A stretch of DNA of 64,000 nucleotides, taken from contig NZ_CALXKQ010000003.1 of NCBI RefSeq assembly GCF_944388875.1, positions 186,001-250,000 of the forward strand. Reading direction: 5' to 3'. The notes under the pieces are model-generated. The model ran no database searches, had not been told where the DNA came from, and saw only the letters and a list, made by a program, of their open reading frames with translations. The position numbers were made by a program, and so were the translations under genes. How positions within the stretch are numbered: the first letter of the stretch is position 1; each line of letters begins with the position of its first letter. The stretch is from an uncultured Brachyspira sp. (GTDB lineage Bacteria > Spirochaetota > Brachyspiria > Brachyspirales > Brachyspiraceae). Positions 36,173-46,100 of the stretch are shown here, in pieces.

Positions 36173-37999
36173 TTATAATGCAGACTTTATACTATCTATT
36201 TCTTCATTAGTTAAAAGCCATTCATTCTCAGTATCCTCAATTAACTTCTTAACCTCAAGCAGCCTCCTGCTTTTTTCATCATCATATCCTGATGAAGTTT
36301 CAAAAAACTTTAATATTTCAGCCTCTTCCTTTTTATAATCTTCAATCTGCTGTTCATGCTTCTTAAGTAAAGCCTCACATTTAGAGAGTTTATTTCTCAT
36401 CTTTTTTCTCTCTTCATAACTATTTTTTTCCTCATTGCTATTTGAATTATTATCCTTATTTACAGCCTCTTTATTATTCTCCTGATATTTTAACTCTCTT
36501 TCCTCCTCTTCCAAAGCATCAAGCCTAACCCTATAAACATAAGCCTCATAATCTGAAGGATAAAGTGAAAGTTTCTTATCTTTCACTTCTATAATGGAAT
36601 TGGCAAGCATACTGGCAAAAGTCCTGTCATGCGAAGTAAAAAATATTGTTCCGCCGTAATCTCTGAGAGAAGAAGCAAGTGCCTCAACAGTTTCAAAATC
36701 TAAATGGTTTGTAGGTTCATCCAAAATAAGTACATCAGCACATTGAGTTATAGCTGCAAGAAGCGAAAGCCTAGCCATCTCTCCTCCGCTTAAAACTTTA
36801 ACATCCTTATTAACATCCTCCCCAGAAAATAAAAAACTTCCTAAAAGTGTTAACAATTCCTGACTGAGAAGCCCCTGTTTAGCATTCTTTTTTAAATATG
36901 ACAATACAGTATCATTCGCTGTAATATTCTTATATGTATCCTCTCCGAAATATGCTATTTTTATGCCGTATGAATAATTATAGCTTCCAGATACAGGCTC
37001 CAGTCTTCCTGCTATAGTCCTTAAAAAAGTAGTTTTACCTTCTCCATTCTGCCCAAGAACAGCTACTCTGCTTCCTCTAGGTATCTCAATACGTCCGCTT
37101 TCTGCAACTATTTTTTCACCATATCCTACAGCCAAATCATCAGAAATAAGAGCAAAACCTTTTTTTTCAGGTACTTCAGGCAGTTTAATTCTAACATTTT
37201 TGGAAGGATGATTTATCTCTATAGTCTTTAATTTTTCTATCTGCTTTATACGCGACTGAACAGCTTTTGCCTTTGTAGCTTTATATCTGAATCTCTCAAC
37301 AAATCTTTCTAAATGTGCTTTTCTCTCTTCGATATTTTTATTATATTTCTTTATTGTATATTCTTTTTCTTCTTTGTACTCAAAATAATCTTCTATATTA
37401 CCCGGAAAATATGTTATTTTTCCATTTTCCATTTCTATAGTTTTTTCGCATGTTGTTTTTAAAAACTCCCTATCATGCGAAACTATTAAAAATCCTCCGT
37501 TATAATCCATCAAAAAATTCTCTAAATCTATCAATGTATTTAAATCTAAAAAGTTTGAAGGCTCATCTAATATCAAAAAATTTGGTTCATAAAGCATCAT
37601 CTCAGAAAGCTTAACCCTCATTCTATAACCGCTTGACAAACTTCCTAAATTGTAATTAACTTTTATATGATCTATTCCGAATCTGCTGGCTATTTTAGAA
37701 CATTTCCAAGACTCTTTTCCTGTAACTCTTACAAGATAATCTATAACTTTTTCATTTTCATCAAAATCACCCTGCTGACGCAAATAACCTATTCTTACAT
37801 CATCAGAAAGTATTATCTCTCCGTCATCAGGCTCCTCAAGCCCCATAAGAATTTTTAAAAGCGTAGTTTTACCCGCACCATTGCGTCCTATCATGCCTAT
37901 TTTAGATTTTTCTTCTATAAGCAAATTTACATTATCAAGCAAAACCTTATGAACAAATCTCTTGGATATATTTACTATGTTTATAATACTTCTAGCCAT
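36173..37999 (-). CDS. ABC-F family ATP-binding protein
   Basis: Two ABC ATPase domains in one chain with no membrane part, so a ribosome-linked ABC-F type protein. Walker A GRNGAGKTT and GQNGEGKTT, signatures LSSGYRMRV and LSGGEMARL, Walker B LILDEPSNFLD and LILDEPTNHLD. The linker between them is Lys/Arg rich (KAKAVQSRIKQIEKL), as in ABC-F interdomain linkers. The C-terminal about 110 residues are a charged coiled coil, as in Uup. Role in translation rescue or regulation is inferred from family. It is 25 bases upstream of the amidohydrolase. Confidence 0.9.
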   Translation of the reverse strand: MARSIINIVNISKRFVHKVLLDNVNLLIEEKSKIGMIGRNGAGKTTLLKILMGLEEPDDGEIILSDDVRIGYLRQQGDFDENEKVIDYLVRVTGKESWKCSKIASRFGIDHIKVNYNLGSLSSGYRMRVKLSEMMLYEPNFLILDEPSNFLDLNTLIDLENFLMDYNGGFLIVSHDREFLKTTCEKTIEMENGKITYFPGNIEDYFEYKEEKEYTIKKYNKNIEERKAHLERFVERFRYKATKAKAVQSRIKQIEKLKTIEINHPSKNVRIKLPEVPEKKGFALISDDLAVGYGEKIVAESGRIEIPRGSRVAVLGQNGEGKTTFLRTIAGRLEPVSGSYNYSYGIKIAYFGEDTYKNITANDTVLSYLKKNAKQGLLSQELLTLLGSFLFSGEDVNKDVKVLSGGEMARLSLLAAITQCADVLILDEPTNHLDFETVEALASSLRDYGGTIFFTSHDRTFASMLANSIIEVKDKKLSLYPSDYEAYVYRVRLDALEEEERELKYQENNKEAVNKDNNSNSNEEKNSYEERKKMRNKLSKCEALLKKHEQQIEDYKKEEAEILKFFETSSGYDDEKSRRLLEVKKLIEDTENEWLLTNEEIDSIKSAL

Positions 38000-38086
38000 A
38001 TTTTTACTTAAACATTTTTTATTTTTATTAGTCTACAATTCTATAATAATTTTAAAAAATATTCAAATACAAAAATACAATAATTT

Positions 38087-39496
38087 TTAAGAAATATTAT
38101 TTAGCTTATATACTAAACTCTTAAAAAACTTCCCTCTTTCCTCATAATTTTTGAACATATCAAAACTGGCACATCCAGGTGAAAGAAGCACAGTATCACC
38201 GTCTATAGATATAGCAGAAGCATAATTAAAAGCATCAGTGAAATCTTTTACTATAATCTTATTTTCAAAATGCAGCATAGAATCAAGCGACTCAGCAGCC
38301 TCACCAATAAGTATAAGTTTTTTAAGTCTGTTTTCCATAATATTATTTAAAGAAGTAAAATCTATATTTTTATTACGTCCTCCCATTATAAGTATAATAT
38401 CTTTATCAAAAGACTTCAAAGCACTCATAACAGCATTCATTGATGTGGCTTTAGAATCATTAATATATTTCACCCCATTTATAACAGAAACTAATTCTAA
38501 TCTATGCTCTATTCCATTGAAATTATTAACAGTATTCTCTATATGCTCAATAGGTATTCCATCTTTCAAACATACAAGCACAGCAGCTAATATATTTGCT
38601 ACATTATGCTTACCTAATATCTTCCTATCTTTTATAGAAAATAGCTTCTCATTATTATAATATATATATTCATCCTCTTCATTATAATAAATATCCGCAA
38701 ATTTACTTTTTATAGAAAATGTTAAAAGCTTCATCTTGCAGTTATTAAGCAGTTCATTATAATATATATTGGTGTATATATTATCATAATTAAGTATAAG
38801 AAAATCATTTTTATTTTGATTAACACTTATATTTTTTTTGGCATTGAAATAATCTTCTATACTGTTATATCTGTCAAGATGATCTTCAGCAATATTTAGT
38901 ATAACACCTATATGTGCATGAAATTTTTCAACTGTTTCTAATTGAAAACTTGAAAGCTCTAATACAACATCTTCACCTTCCTCTATATTTTCAATCTCTT
39001 TAGTAAATGTATTTCCTACATTCCCTAAAAGTTTAGCCTTTTTGTATGAACTTATTATTTTATGAATAAGAGTAACTGTTGTAGTTTTTCCGTCTGTACC
39101 AGTTACAGCTATATAATTTCTATTAGGAAGAAGGTTATATGCAAACTCAATTTCACCTATAATTTTTATTCCGCGTCTCTCAGCCTCAGCAACTATTGGA
39201 ATAGTACGCGGTACTCCAGGAGAAATTATTATAAGAGTAATATCATCCAAAATAGATAATTCCTGCTTGCCAAAAAAAATCTTTACTTTTTTATCTTTTA
39301 ATGCATTTATACTCTCTTGAAGTTCGCTTTCACTTTTACTATCGCTCAATGCATATTTTATATTAATATTCATAGAAGTATTAATATCATATATAACATT
39401 GGCAATACTTACTCCGCTTCTTAAAGCAGCACCAAGTATTAAAATATTTTGTTTCTTTAGTACTTTTATATACGTTTTATTTAAATTAAAAATCAT
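38087..39496 (-). CDS. murD: UDP-N-acetylmuramoylalanine--D-glutamate ligase
   Basis: Adds D-glutamate to UDP-MurNAc-L-Ala in peptidoglycan synthesis, in the cytoplasm. N-terminal Rossmann GAALRSGVSIANV, P-loop VTGTDGKTTTV, NIAEDHLDRY, KYINDSKATS, IILIMGGRNKN, and the C-terminal LLSPGCASFDMFKNYEERG all belong to MurD. At 469 residues it is complete. Stands 33 bases after kdgK and 87 before the ABC-F gene; other mur genes are not in this window. Confidence 0.95.
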   Translation of the reverse strand: MIFNLNKTYIKVLKKQNILILGAALRSGVSIANVIYDINTSMNINIKYALSDSKSESELQESINALKDKKVKIFFGKQELSILDDITLIIISPGVPRTIPIVAEAERRGIKIIGEIEFAYNLLPNRNYIAVTGTDGKTTTVTLIHKIISSYKKAKLLGNVGNTFTKEIENIEEGEDVVLELSSFQLETVEKFHAHIGVILNIAEDHLDRYNSIEDYFNAKKNISVNQNKNDFLILNYDNIYTNIYYNELLNNCKMKLLTFSIKSKFADIYYNEEDEYIYYNNEKLFSIKDRKILGKHNVANILAAVLVCLKDGIPIEHIENTVNNFNGIEHRLELVSVINGVKYINDSKATSMNAVMSALKSFDKDIILIMGGRNKNIDFTSLNNIMENRLKKLILIGEAAESLDSMLHFENKIIVKDFTDAFNYASAISIDGDTVLLSPGCASFDMFKNYEERGKFFKSLVYKLNNIS

Positions 39497-39529
39497 TTTA
39501 CAACACCAAATAAAAAATTATAAACTTAA

Positions 39530-40552
39530 TTATCTTTGTATTCGTCCTGAAGCATCACCATTATAAACAGTCATAACTTCATCAACAGTTACAACATTAA
39601 AATCACCTTCTATAGAATGCTTCAAACAGCTTGAGGCAGCAGCAAACTCTAATGCCTCTCTGTCATCCTTTCCATTCAAAAATGAATATATCAAACCAGC
39701 AGCAAAACTATCTCCTCCGCCTACCCTATCAACTATCTTTATTAAATATTCCTTTGAAAAAAAATATTCATCGCCGTTATAAAGCATGCATGACCATAAA
39801 TTCTCACTTGCAGAAATAGAACCCCTTAAAGTAATTCCTACTTTTTTTACATTGAATCTTTTTACAATCTCTCTTGCCACATCTTTATATCCTTCATGCG
39901 ATAATTTTCCCTCTATAATATTTGAATCCTTTGCCTTTATTCCAAAAACCTTATCAGCATCTTCTTCATTAGCAACACATATATCAACATAAGGCATCAA
40001 TTTACTCATAGTTTCATTGGCTTCTTTGGATGTCCATAATTTTTTTCTGAAATTTAAATCCAAACTTATAGTCAAACCTTTTTCTTTAGCCTTCTTACAA
40101 GCATCAATACAAATTTCAGCAACATTTTTTCCAAGTGCAGGAGTTATACCTGTCAAATGAAACCATTTAGCATTATTAAAAATTTTATCCCAATCAAAAT
40201 CTTCTTTGCTGGACTTTGATATAGAAGAATTAGCTCTGTCATATATTACTTTAGATCCCCTCTGACTTGCACCTTTTTCCAAGAAATATATCCCTATTCT
40301 ATCTCCTCCCAAAATTATATTTGAAACATCAACTCCATACCTTCTAAGCTCATTAATACAAGCCTGCCCTATATCATTATTAGGAAGTTTTGTAACAAAT
40401 GAAGTATCTATACCAAAATTTGATAACGCAAAAGAAACATTAGCTTCTCCGCCTCCGAATCTAGCATCATAAGAATCAGTCTGAACAAATCTTAAATTTG
40501 AAGGCGGTGATAATCTTAACATTATTTCACCAAAAGTTATAACTGAAGACAT
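39530..40552 (-). CDS. kdgK: 2-dehydro-3-deoxygluconokinase-type PfkB sugar kinase
   Basis: PfkB-family kinase; KDG kinase is the best guess. Motifs GEIMLRLSPP at the start, GGGEANVSFALSNFG, and the C-terminal DRVGGGDSFAAGLIYSF with the catalytic Asp. Length 340 is normal. A neighbouring KDPG aldolase or uronate gene would settle the substrate, but none is in view, and fructose or other sugar kinases share these motifs. It is the first gene of the minus-strand run kdgK, murD, ABC-F and amidohydrolase. Confidence 0.82.
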   Translation of the reverse strand: MSSVITFGEIMLRLSPPSNLRFVQTDSYDARFGGGEANVSFALSNFGIDTSFVTKLPNNDIGQACINELRRYGVDVSNIILGGDRIGIYFLEKGASQRGSKVIYDRANSSISKSSKEDFDWDKIFNNAKWFHLTGITPALGKNVAEICIDACKKAKEKGLTISLDLNFRKKLWTSKEANETMSKLMPYVDICVANEEDADKVFGIKAKDSNIIEGKLSHEGYKDVAREIVKRFNVKKVGITLRGSISASENLWSCMLYNGDEYFFSKEYLIKIVDRVGGGDSFAAGLIYSFLNGKDDREALEFAAASSCLKHSIEGDFNVVTVDEVMTVYNGDASGRIQR

Positions 40553-40672
40553 AAAAAATTCCTTTATTATATTATTAACATAACTTTATTAACATAATAT
40601 TATATTATGTTAATAATTATTTCAATCAAATAAATCATATTTATTATAAAATAATATAATTTTAAATAACAA

Positions 40673-40701
40673 AAAGGAGAAGTTAATATTTCTTCTCCTT
40701 T
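40673..40701. terminator. Terminator after cysE
   Basis: 10-base stem, 40673-40682 with 40692-40701, nine-base loop, A/T runs. It ends the cysK-cysE operon and precedes the kdgK leader on the minus strand. Confidence 0.75.
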
Positions 40702-40731
40702 CTTATTCTTAAATATAAAAAATACTTTAAA

Positions 40732-41442
40732 CTATAGAGTTATTTTTTTATTCTCTTCAACAGATTCCAATACTATACAGTTAGCACCTATAATAGCATT
40801 TTCTCCTATAACCGTATTTCCGCCGAATATTGAAGCATTAGCATATATTGTAACATAATCACAAACAGTAGGATGCCTTTTCTGCCCCTCTAAACTTCTT
40901 CCATTAGTTAAAGATAAAGCACCTAATGTAACACCCTGATACATTTTAACATGATGTCCTATTACAGTAGTTTCTCCTATAACAATACCTGTTCCATGAT
41001 CTATAAAAAAGTAATCTCCTATAGATGCCCCAGGGTGAATATCTATACCTGTTTTTGAATGTGCAAATTCAGATATTGTTCTTGCTATTAAATACTCTTT
41101 TTGATTGTAAAATATATGTGCTATTCTATAATTAAATATAGCCCTAAAACCAGGATATGTTAATACTATTTCATCATAAGATTTTGATGCAGGGTCTGAT
41201 TGAAAAAAGAACTCTAAATCTCTTTCCAAACTTACGGCAATATCATCTAGCTGCTCTATAAAATCAAGCAATGCAGAATCATCTGTAACCACTTTCATAT
41301 AAAGTCTTGCTATGCTTTTTTTCACCATATCTTTGTTTTCAGATTCCCTAAAAAAATTTGGGAAAACATAATCTCTGACAAGCTTAATTATTTCTTTAAT
41401 ATCTTTCTGATTTGGCAATTCGCTAAAAGTTTTTAATTTCAT
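40732..41442 (-). CDS. cysE: Serine O-acetyltransferase
   Basis: Acetylates L-serine to O-acetylserine for cysteine synthesis. N-terminal helical domain (about 1-110) and C-terminal left-handed hexapeptide repeats: DIHPGASIGDYFFIDHGTGI, IGETTVIGHHVKMYQGVTLG, KRHPTVCDYVTIYANA, FGGNTVIGENAIIGANCIV. The frame opens at a TTG (41454), but the ATG at 41442 is preferred. The C-terminus after the barrel is very short, without the usual tail that binds CysK in E. coli; regulation by complex formation may be lost. Follows cysK by 19 bases. Confidence 0.93.
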   Translation of the reverse strand: MKLKTFSELPNQKDIKEIIKLVRDYVFPNFFRESENKDMVKKSIARLYMKVVTDDSALLDFIEQLDDIAVSLERDLEFFFQSDPASKSYDEIVLTYPGFRAIFNYRIAHIFYNQKEYLIARTISEFAHSKTGIDIHPGASIGDYFFIDHGTGIVIGETTVIGHHVKMYQGVTLGALSLTNGRSLEGQKRHPTVCDYVTIYANASIFGGNTVIGENAIIGANCIVLESVEENKKITL

Positions 41443-41461
41443 AATTATATCCAATAATAAA

Positions 41462-42376
41462 TTAATTCCAAGAATATCTTTCTCCTGTATCTGGTAAAAT
41501 ACAAAGAAGTTTAATATTTTCTTCTGATCTTTCCAGTTTTTTAGAAAAATCTACAGCAGCATATACACTGGCTCCTGATGATATTCCAACAAGCAAGCCC
41601 TCATTAAAACATATCTCTCTTGCTGTATTAATAGCATTATCATCTGATACATCCATTATCTCACTTACAACACTCAAATCCAAAATTTCAGGAACAAAAT
41701 TAGGTCCTATTCCTTGTATCTTATGAGCTGCTGCTTTTCCTTTTGTAAGCAAAGGAGAAGATTCTGGCTGAACACCTATAACTTTAGTCTTTTTATTATT
41801 ATCTCTTACATACTGACCTATTCCTGTTATAGTGCCGCCTGTACCAATACCAGAAAAAACATAATCAAGATTAGGAATATCTTTAAATATCTCTACAGCT
41901 GTTGTAAGATAATGTGCCATAACATTGGATGAATTTACAAATTGTCCAGGAATAATAGAATCAGGAATTTTTTTATTTAATTGATTAGCCCTTTCCACAG
42001 CAGCACTCATGCCTCCATCAACTAATTCTAATATGGCACCATAATCTCTTATTAATTTCCTTCTCTCTTCAGACATAGAAGAAGGCATTACTATTATAAC
42101 ATTGAATTTTAAATATCTTCCTATAGCAGCCATAGCTATACCTGTATTGCCTGATGTAGGTTCTATTATTGTAGAACCTGCTTTTAATTTACCATCTTTA
42201 AACAAATCCAATATAATTTGCTTAACGGCTCTGTCTTTTATAGAACCAGCTGGATTATTCTTTTCAACTTTTCCGTAAAGTTCTATTTTACTTTTCAAAC
42301 CAAATTTTGATTCTATGTTTTTTAATCTTAAAATAGGAGTGTTTCCTATTAAATCAAGTATGCTGTTATATACCAT
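41462..42376 (-). CDS. cysK: O-acetylserine sulfhydrylase (cysteine synthase A)
   Basis: PLP enzyme that makes cysteine from O-acetylserine and sulfide. The PLP lysine is in NPAGSIKDRAV, the phosphate/substrate loop PTSGNTGIAMA, GTGGTITGIGQYV, GIGPNFVPEIL and the C-terminal LCILPDTGERYSWN. At 304 residues it is complete. It forms an operon with cysE. The short 91-base leader has no clear CymR site. Catalysis in the cytoplasm. Confidence 0.96.
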   Translation of the reverse strand: MVYNSILDLIGNTPILRLKNIESKFGLKSKIELYGKVEKNNPAGSIKDRAVKQIILDLFKDGKLKAGSTIIEPTSGNTGIAMAAIGRYLKFNVIIVMPSSMSEERRKLIRDYGAILELVDGGMSAAVERANQLNKKIPDSIIPGQFVNSSNVMAHYLTTAVEIFKDIPNLDYVFSGIGTGGTITGIGQYVRDNNKKTKVIGVQPESSPLLTKGKAAAHKIQGIGPNFVPEILDLSVVSEIMDVSDDNAINTAREICFNEGLLVGISSGASVYAAVDFSKKLERSEENIKLLCILPDTGERYSWN

Positions 42377-42467
42377 TAAAAATCTCCCAAAATATATACG
42401 TATCAGTTAATATACATTAATATCATAATAAAAACAACATATAAAGATTCAAAAATAATAAATACAG

Positions 42468-42863
42468 TTATATTTTATCTATTATATTAATAATATCAAT
42501 ATTATCCATATTTTTTATCTTTTTATATGCTATCCATTTATTCTTGTAAATATAATTCATAAAATAAACAAGCCTTGTAAGTGCATCATCAAAAGAGTCA
42601 TCTGTATTATATTTTTGCAATAAGGCTATCTCTAATATACTTCTTTCCCCGTCTATATTAAGCCAAGCAGATGTGGAAAGTTCATCAAATTCTATATCTT
42701 TATTTATATCCTTGTTTAACATCCAAGAAGAAAATTTTGTAATTATATTATGTTTATCCAATATTAATAAAACTTTTCCTTCATCATTTATTTTCCAATT
42801 ATCATGTATTATTTTTGGAACATACATAACAAAATTATCATTATATTTATTTATATTACTCAT
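42468..42863 (-). CDS. PqqD-like protein next to the OPT transporter
   Basis: 131 residues with the PqqD/RiPP-recognition pattern in the C-terminal half: FDELSTSAWLNIDGERSILEIA, then ALTRLVYFMNYIYKNKWIAY. Such domains bind peptides in RiPP pathways, but no radical-SAM, precursor or maturase gene is near. The gene overlaps the OPT transporter by eight bases, so translation is coupled. The first 50 residues have no recognisable match. Possibly a peptide-binding partner of the transporter; that is inference. Confidence 0.65.
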   Translation of the reverse strand: MSNINKYNDNFVMYVPKIIHDNWKINDEGKVLLILDKHNIITKFSSWMLNKDINKDIEFDELSTSAWLNIDGERSILEIALLQKYNTDDSFDDALTRLVYFMNYIYKNKWIAYKKIKNMDNIDIINIIDKI

Positions 42864-44784
42864 ATCTATTCTCTTTTGATCTTTTTACAATATATAAATA
42901 CATTAATATAGAAAATAAAATATACATAATAAATGCCGCTAAATTTCCAAAACCAAATAAATTTTCAGCAAAATTAATATGTATATTAAAAGCAGCCATT
43001 ACAGCAATAATTACTCCAGTTATAGAATCGCCTGCAACCAAGCCAGATGATAATAATATTCCTTTCTTTATAGCTTTTTCATTTGAATTATTATCATTTC
43101 TAAATTTATATTCAACAACTTGTCTAATTAAAGCACCTATAAATATTGATGCTGTTAATGTTATATTTAAATACAAACCTAAAGCAACAGCAAGAACAGG
43201 CAATCCTGTCATAGAGCAAAATACGGCTATAAAAGCCCCTATCACTACTAGAGTCCAAGGAAGCTGAGAGGACATTATACCTTCAGCTATAAGCTTCATT
43301 AATACGCCCTGAGGAGCAGGTACAGACTCAGTTCCAAGTCCGTAAACATTATGCATAAGAATGAGGGTTGCACCTGAAGCAAATGATGCCGTAATCAAAG
43401 ATATAACTACACCTAATTGAATATTTTTTGGTGTACCGCCTATTATAAACGTAGATTTTAATGACTGAGTTGTGCCCCCTGATGCTGAAGTAGAAATTGA
43501 TACAACACCGCAAACCAAAAGTGCAGTTCTTATTCCATCATCTCCTATATGTCCAGTAAGTTTGAATAAGGATGCCGCTATTAGAAGTGCTGCTATAGTC
43601 ATGCCTGAAACTGGATTATTGCTTGCACCTACAATACCTACTATACTTGCAGATACAACAGCAAAAAAGAAGCAAAATACTACAGCTAATAATCCTCCTA
43701 ATATACCGCCATTTATACTTGGAATAAGGCATGTTCCTGCAAAACCAATCAATGCCGACAATAGAATAATTGTAATAGGAGCATCCCTATTTATTCTATC
43801 AATATTAGATGAATTATTATTTATATTTTTTATTGATTTATACAATGAGCTTATAATAGTAGGTATAGATTTGCCTAATGATATAAAACCTCCCATAGCC
43901 AAAGCTCCTGCACCAATATAAACGATATAGCTGCTCCATACTTCCTGTGCCGTCATATTAATATCTGATCCAAAATATTTTATTAATGGTATAAATACAA
44001 GCCATGACATAATACCGCCTGCAAACATTATAGAAGAACTTTTTATACCGATAATGAATCCAAGACCAAGAAGCGAAATCAATGTATCAGCACCTATCAT
44101 AGTGTTCTGGTATGAATGTATTATATAATTAGCCTTCTCCTTCCAGAAACCAAATCCTCCTGAAAGCAATTTATAAATAAAACCAGAAAACAAACCCATT
44201 AAAACATATTTTAATCCCTTTCCGCCCTCAGTACCTATAACTAAAACTTCTGACTGTGCCATAGCCTCAGGATATATTAACTTTCCATGCTCTTCTACAA
44301 CTAAATACCTCCTTATTGGTGTAATGAAATAGCATCCCATTAAAGCAGCTATTATAGTAATTATAACTATAGTTAATATAGAAAGATCCATACCAAATAA
44401 AATAACCGCTGGTAATATAAATATAATACCTGCTGCTATTGACTGACCCGATGCAGAAAGTGCAGATGTTAAATTTGCTTCTAATATATTATTTCTTTTA
44501 AATAAAGTTTTAAATATGGCTATTGAAAGTATAGCCCCTGGTATTCCTGAAGATATTGTAAGTCCTACTTTAAGACCCAAATATGTATTTGCCGAAGCAA
44601 ATATAACAGCAAAAATTACACCTAAAATTAAAGAATATACTGTCATTTCTGGCATTTTAATATTTGATGGTACAAATGGTATATAATCCTCTCCTTTTAT
44701 ACCGCCGTAAGCATATTTTGATAATTTCTTTTCTTTAACAATAGAATTTTCTCTAATATTATTTAATTTACTGCCATCATCCAT
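42856..44784 (-). CDS. OPT/YSL-family oligopeptide transporter
   Basis: About 15 membrane segments in 642 residues. The N-terminal EMTVYSLILGVIFAVIFASANTYLGLKVGLTISSGIP stretch (positions about 45-80), the LSASGQSIAAG and YPEAMAQSEVL elements and the late NPVSGMTIAALLI are family features. It imports oligopeptides or metal chelates, using a proton gradient. It starts with a short charged cytoplasmic N-terminus. The downstream gene (PqqD-like) overlaps it. No upstream partner. Confidence 0.92.
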   Translation of the reverse strand: MDDGSKLNNIRENSIVKEKKLSKYAYGGIKGEDYIPFVPSNIKMPEMTVYSLILGVIFAVIFASANTYLGLKVGLTISSGIPGAILSIAIFKTLFKRNNILEANLTSALSASGQSIAAGIIFILPAVILFGMDLSILTIVIITIIAALMGCYFITPIRRYLVVEEHGKLIYPEAMAQSEVLVIGTEGGKGLKYVLMGLFSGFIYKLLSGGFGFWKEKANYIIHSYQNTMIGADTLISLLGLGFIIGIKSSSIMFAGGIMSWLVFIPLIKYFGSDINMTAQEVWSSYIVYIGAGALAMGGFISLGKSIPTIISSLYKSIKNINNNSSNIDRINRDAPITIILLSALIGFAGTCLIPSINGGILGGLLAVVFCFFFAVVSASIVGIVGASNNPVSGMTIAALLIAASLFKLTGHIGDDGIRTALLVCGVVSISTSASGGTTQSLKSTFIIGGTPKNIQLGVVISLITASFASGATLILMHNVYGLGTESVPAPQGVLMKLIAEGIMSSQLPWTLVVIGAFIAVFCSMTGLPVLAVALGLYLNITLTASIFIGALIRQVVEYKFRNDNNSNEKAIKKGILLSSGLVAGDSITGVIIAVMAAFNIHINFAENLFGFGNLAAFIMYILFSILMYLYIVKRSKENRYE

Positions 44785-44830
44785 AATAATTTTCCCCCTA
44801 TAGTATAATTATATACAAAAAAGAGAGCAA

Positions 44831-46083
44831 TTAAATATTAATATTATAATTCTCTATTTTTTTAAATAAAAATAAAGTTATAAACATGATAATCGGGAAG
44901 AATACCGCAAAGAAAATACCTGTTTTTATAGATAATTGAACGCTGTTATTATTAATCATAATAAAACTGAATTTATTAATAATGCTTTCATTATTTGAAA
45001 CAAACCCTACTATTGCAGGACCTAATGAACACCCTACATCACCAGCTAAAGCAAGCATAGCAAACATAGCTGTGCCTCCCTTACTATAACTTTTTGATGC
45101 TAAACTAAATACAGAAGGCCACATTATAGCAACAGAAAGACCAGTAATACCGCATCCTATTAATGATAAAAAAGCATAAGGACTAAAAGCTGTTACAATA
45201 TATCCAAAAACGCAAAATAAAGATGATATCATTAATGCTTTTTCTATATTTATTTTTTCCGAGTTCATAGCATAAATAAGCCTTACTATACCCATACAAA
45301 ATGCAAACATACATGCCCCGAATATATCGCCTATACTTTTATTAACATTAAGCCCCAATTCAGCAAATAATGAAACCCATTGAGCTATTGACTGTTCGCT
45401 TGCTCCTGCACATATCATAAGAACTGCAAATATTAATACTATCTTTACTGATAATAATTTTCTAATTGAAACAGTATTATTATCATGCATATTATCTTTA
45501 TGTGTTTTTAAAATATTGATAGGAACATTGGCAAATAAGAATATATTTACAAGAGGAATTAAAGCCCAAATCATAGACATATACCTCCAATTTTCAATTC
45601 CGAATATATTAAAATATAAAGTTGAAAATATCACCACAGCCATAGAACCCCAGCAGTAAAATGAATGCAGTATATTCATAGCTTTAGTTTTTTGTTTTTC
45701 AGGAAGTGCCTCTACAATAGGACTTATCAAAACCTCTATCAAGCCACCTCCTAAAGCATTAATAAAAAAGCATATAAGTATTGCTAAGTATGGATTTATA
45801 TAAAAAGGAGTACACCAAGTAAAAATAAACCTAAAGCAGAAAATATATGAGCAGAAACTATAGGAAGTCTGTATCCTATTTTATCTATAAATTTAATTGC
45901 TAAAAAATCTATAATCATCTGAACAGCAAAATTAAATGATGATAATAAACCTATTTGAGTTAATGATATACCAAAGTATTTTTGAAACACTATAAAAATT
46001 AGAGGCGGAAATATATTTATCACAGCCTGTGTTATGTAGCCGTTATAGCTGGCATATAAAGTATGCGTATAATTTAATTTCAT
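44831..46083 (-). pseudogene. MFS transporter gene broken by a frameshift
   Basis: The N-terminal piece (45796-46083, 95 residues, about three membrane helices) and the C-terminal piece (44831-45742, 303 residues, about nine) belong to one MFS permease of about 415 residues. They lie in different frames. Restoring one T in the T5 run (plus-strand A5 at 45802-45806) gives LLFYINPYLAILICFFINAL and joins them. The break could be a true mutation, phase variation or a sequencing error in the homopolymer. The substrate is not known; MFS sugar or fucose-type transporters are possible. Confidence 0.8.
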
Positions 46084-46100
46084 ATTAACACCTTTTCATT

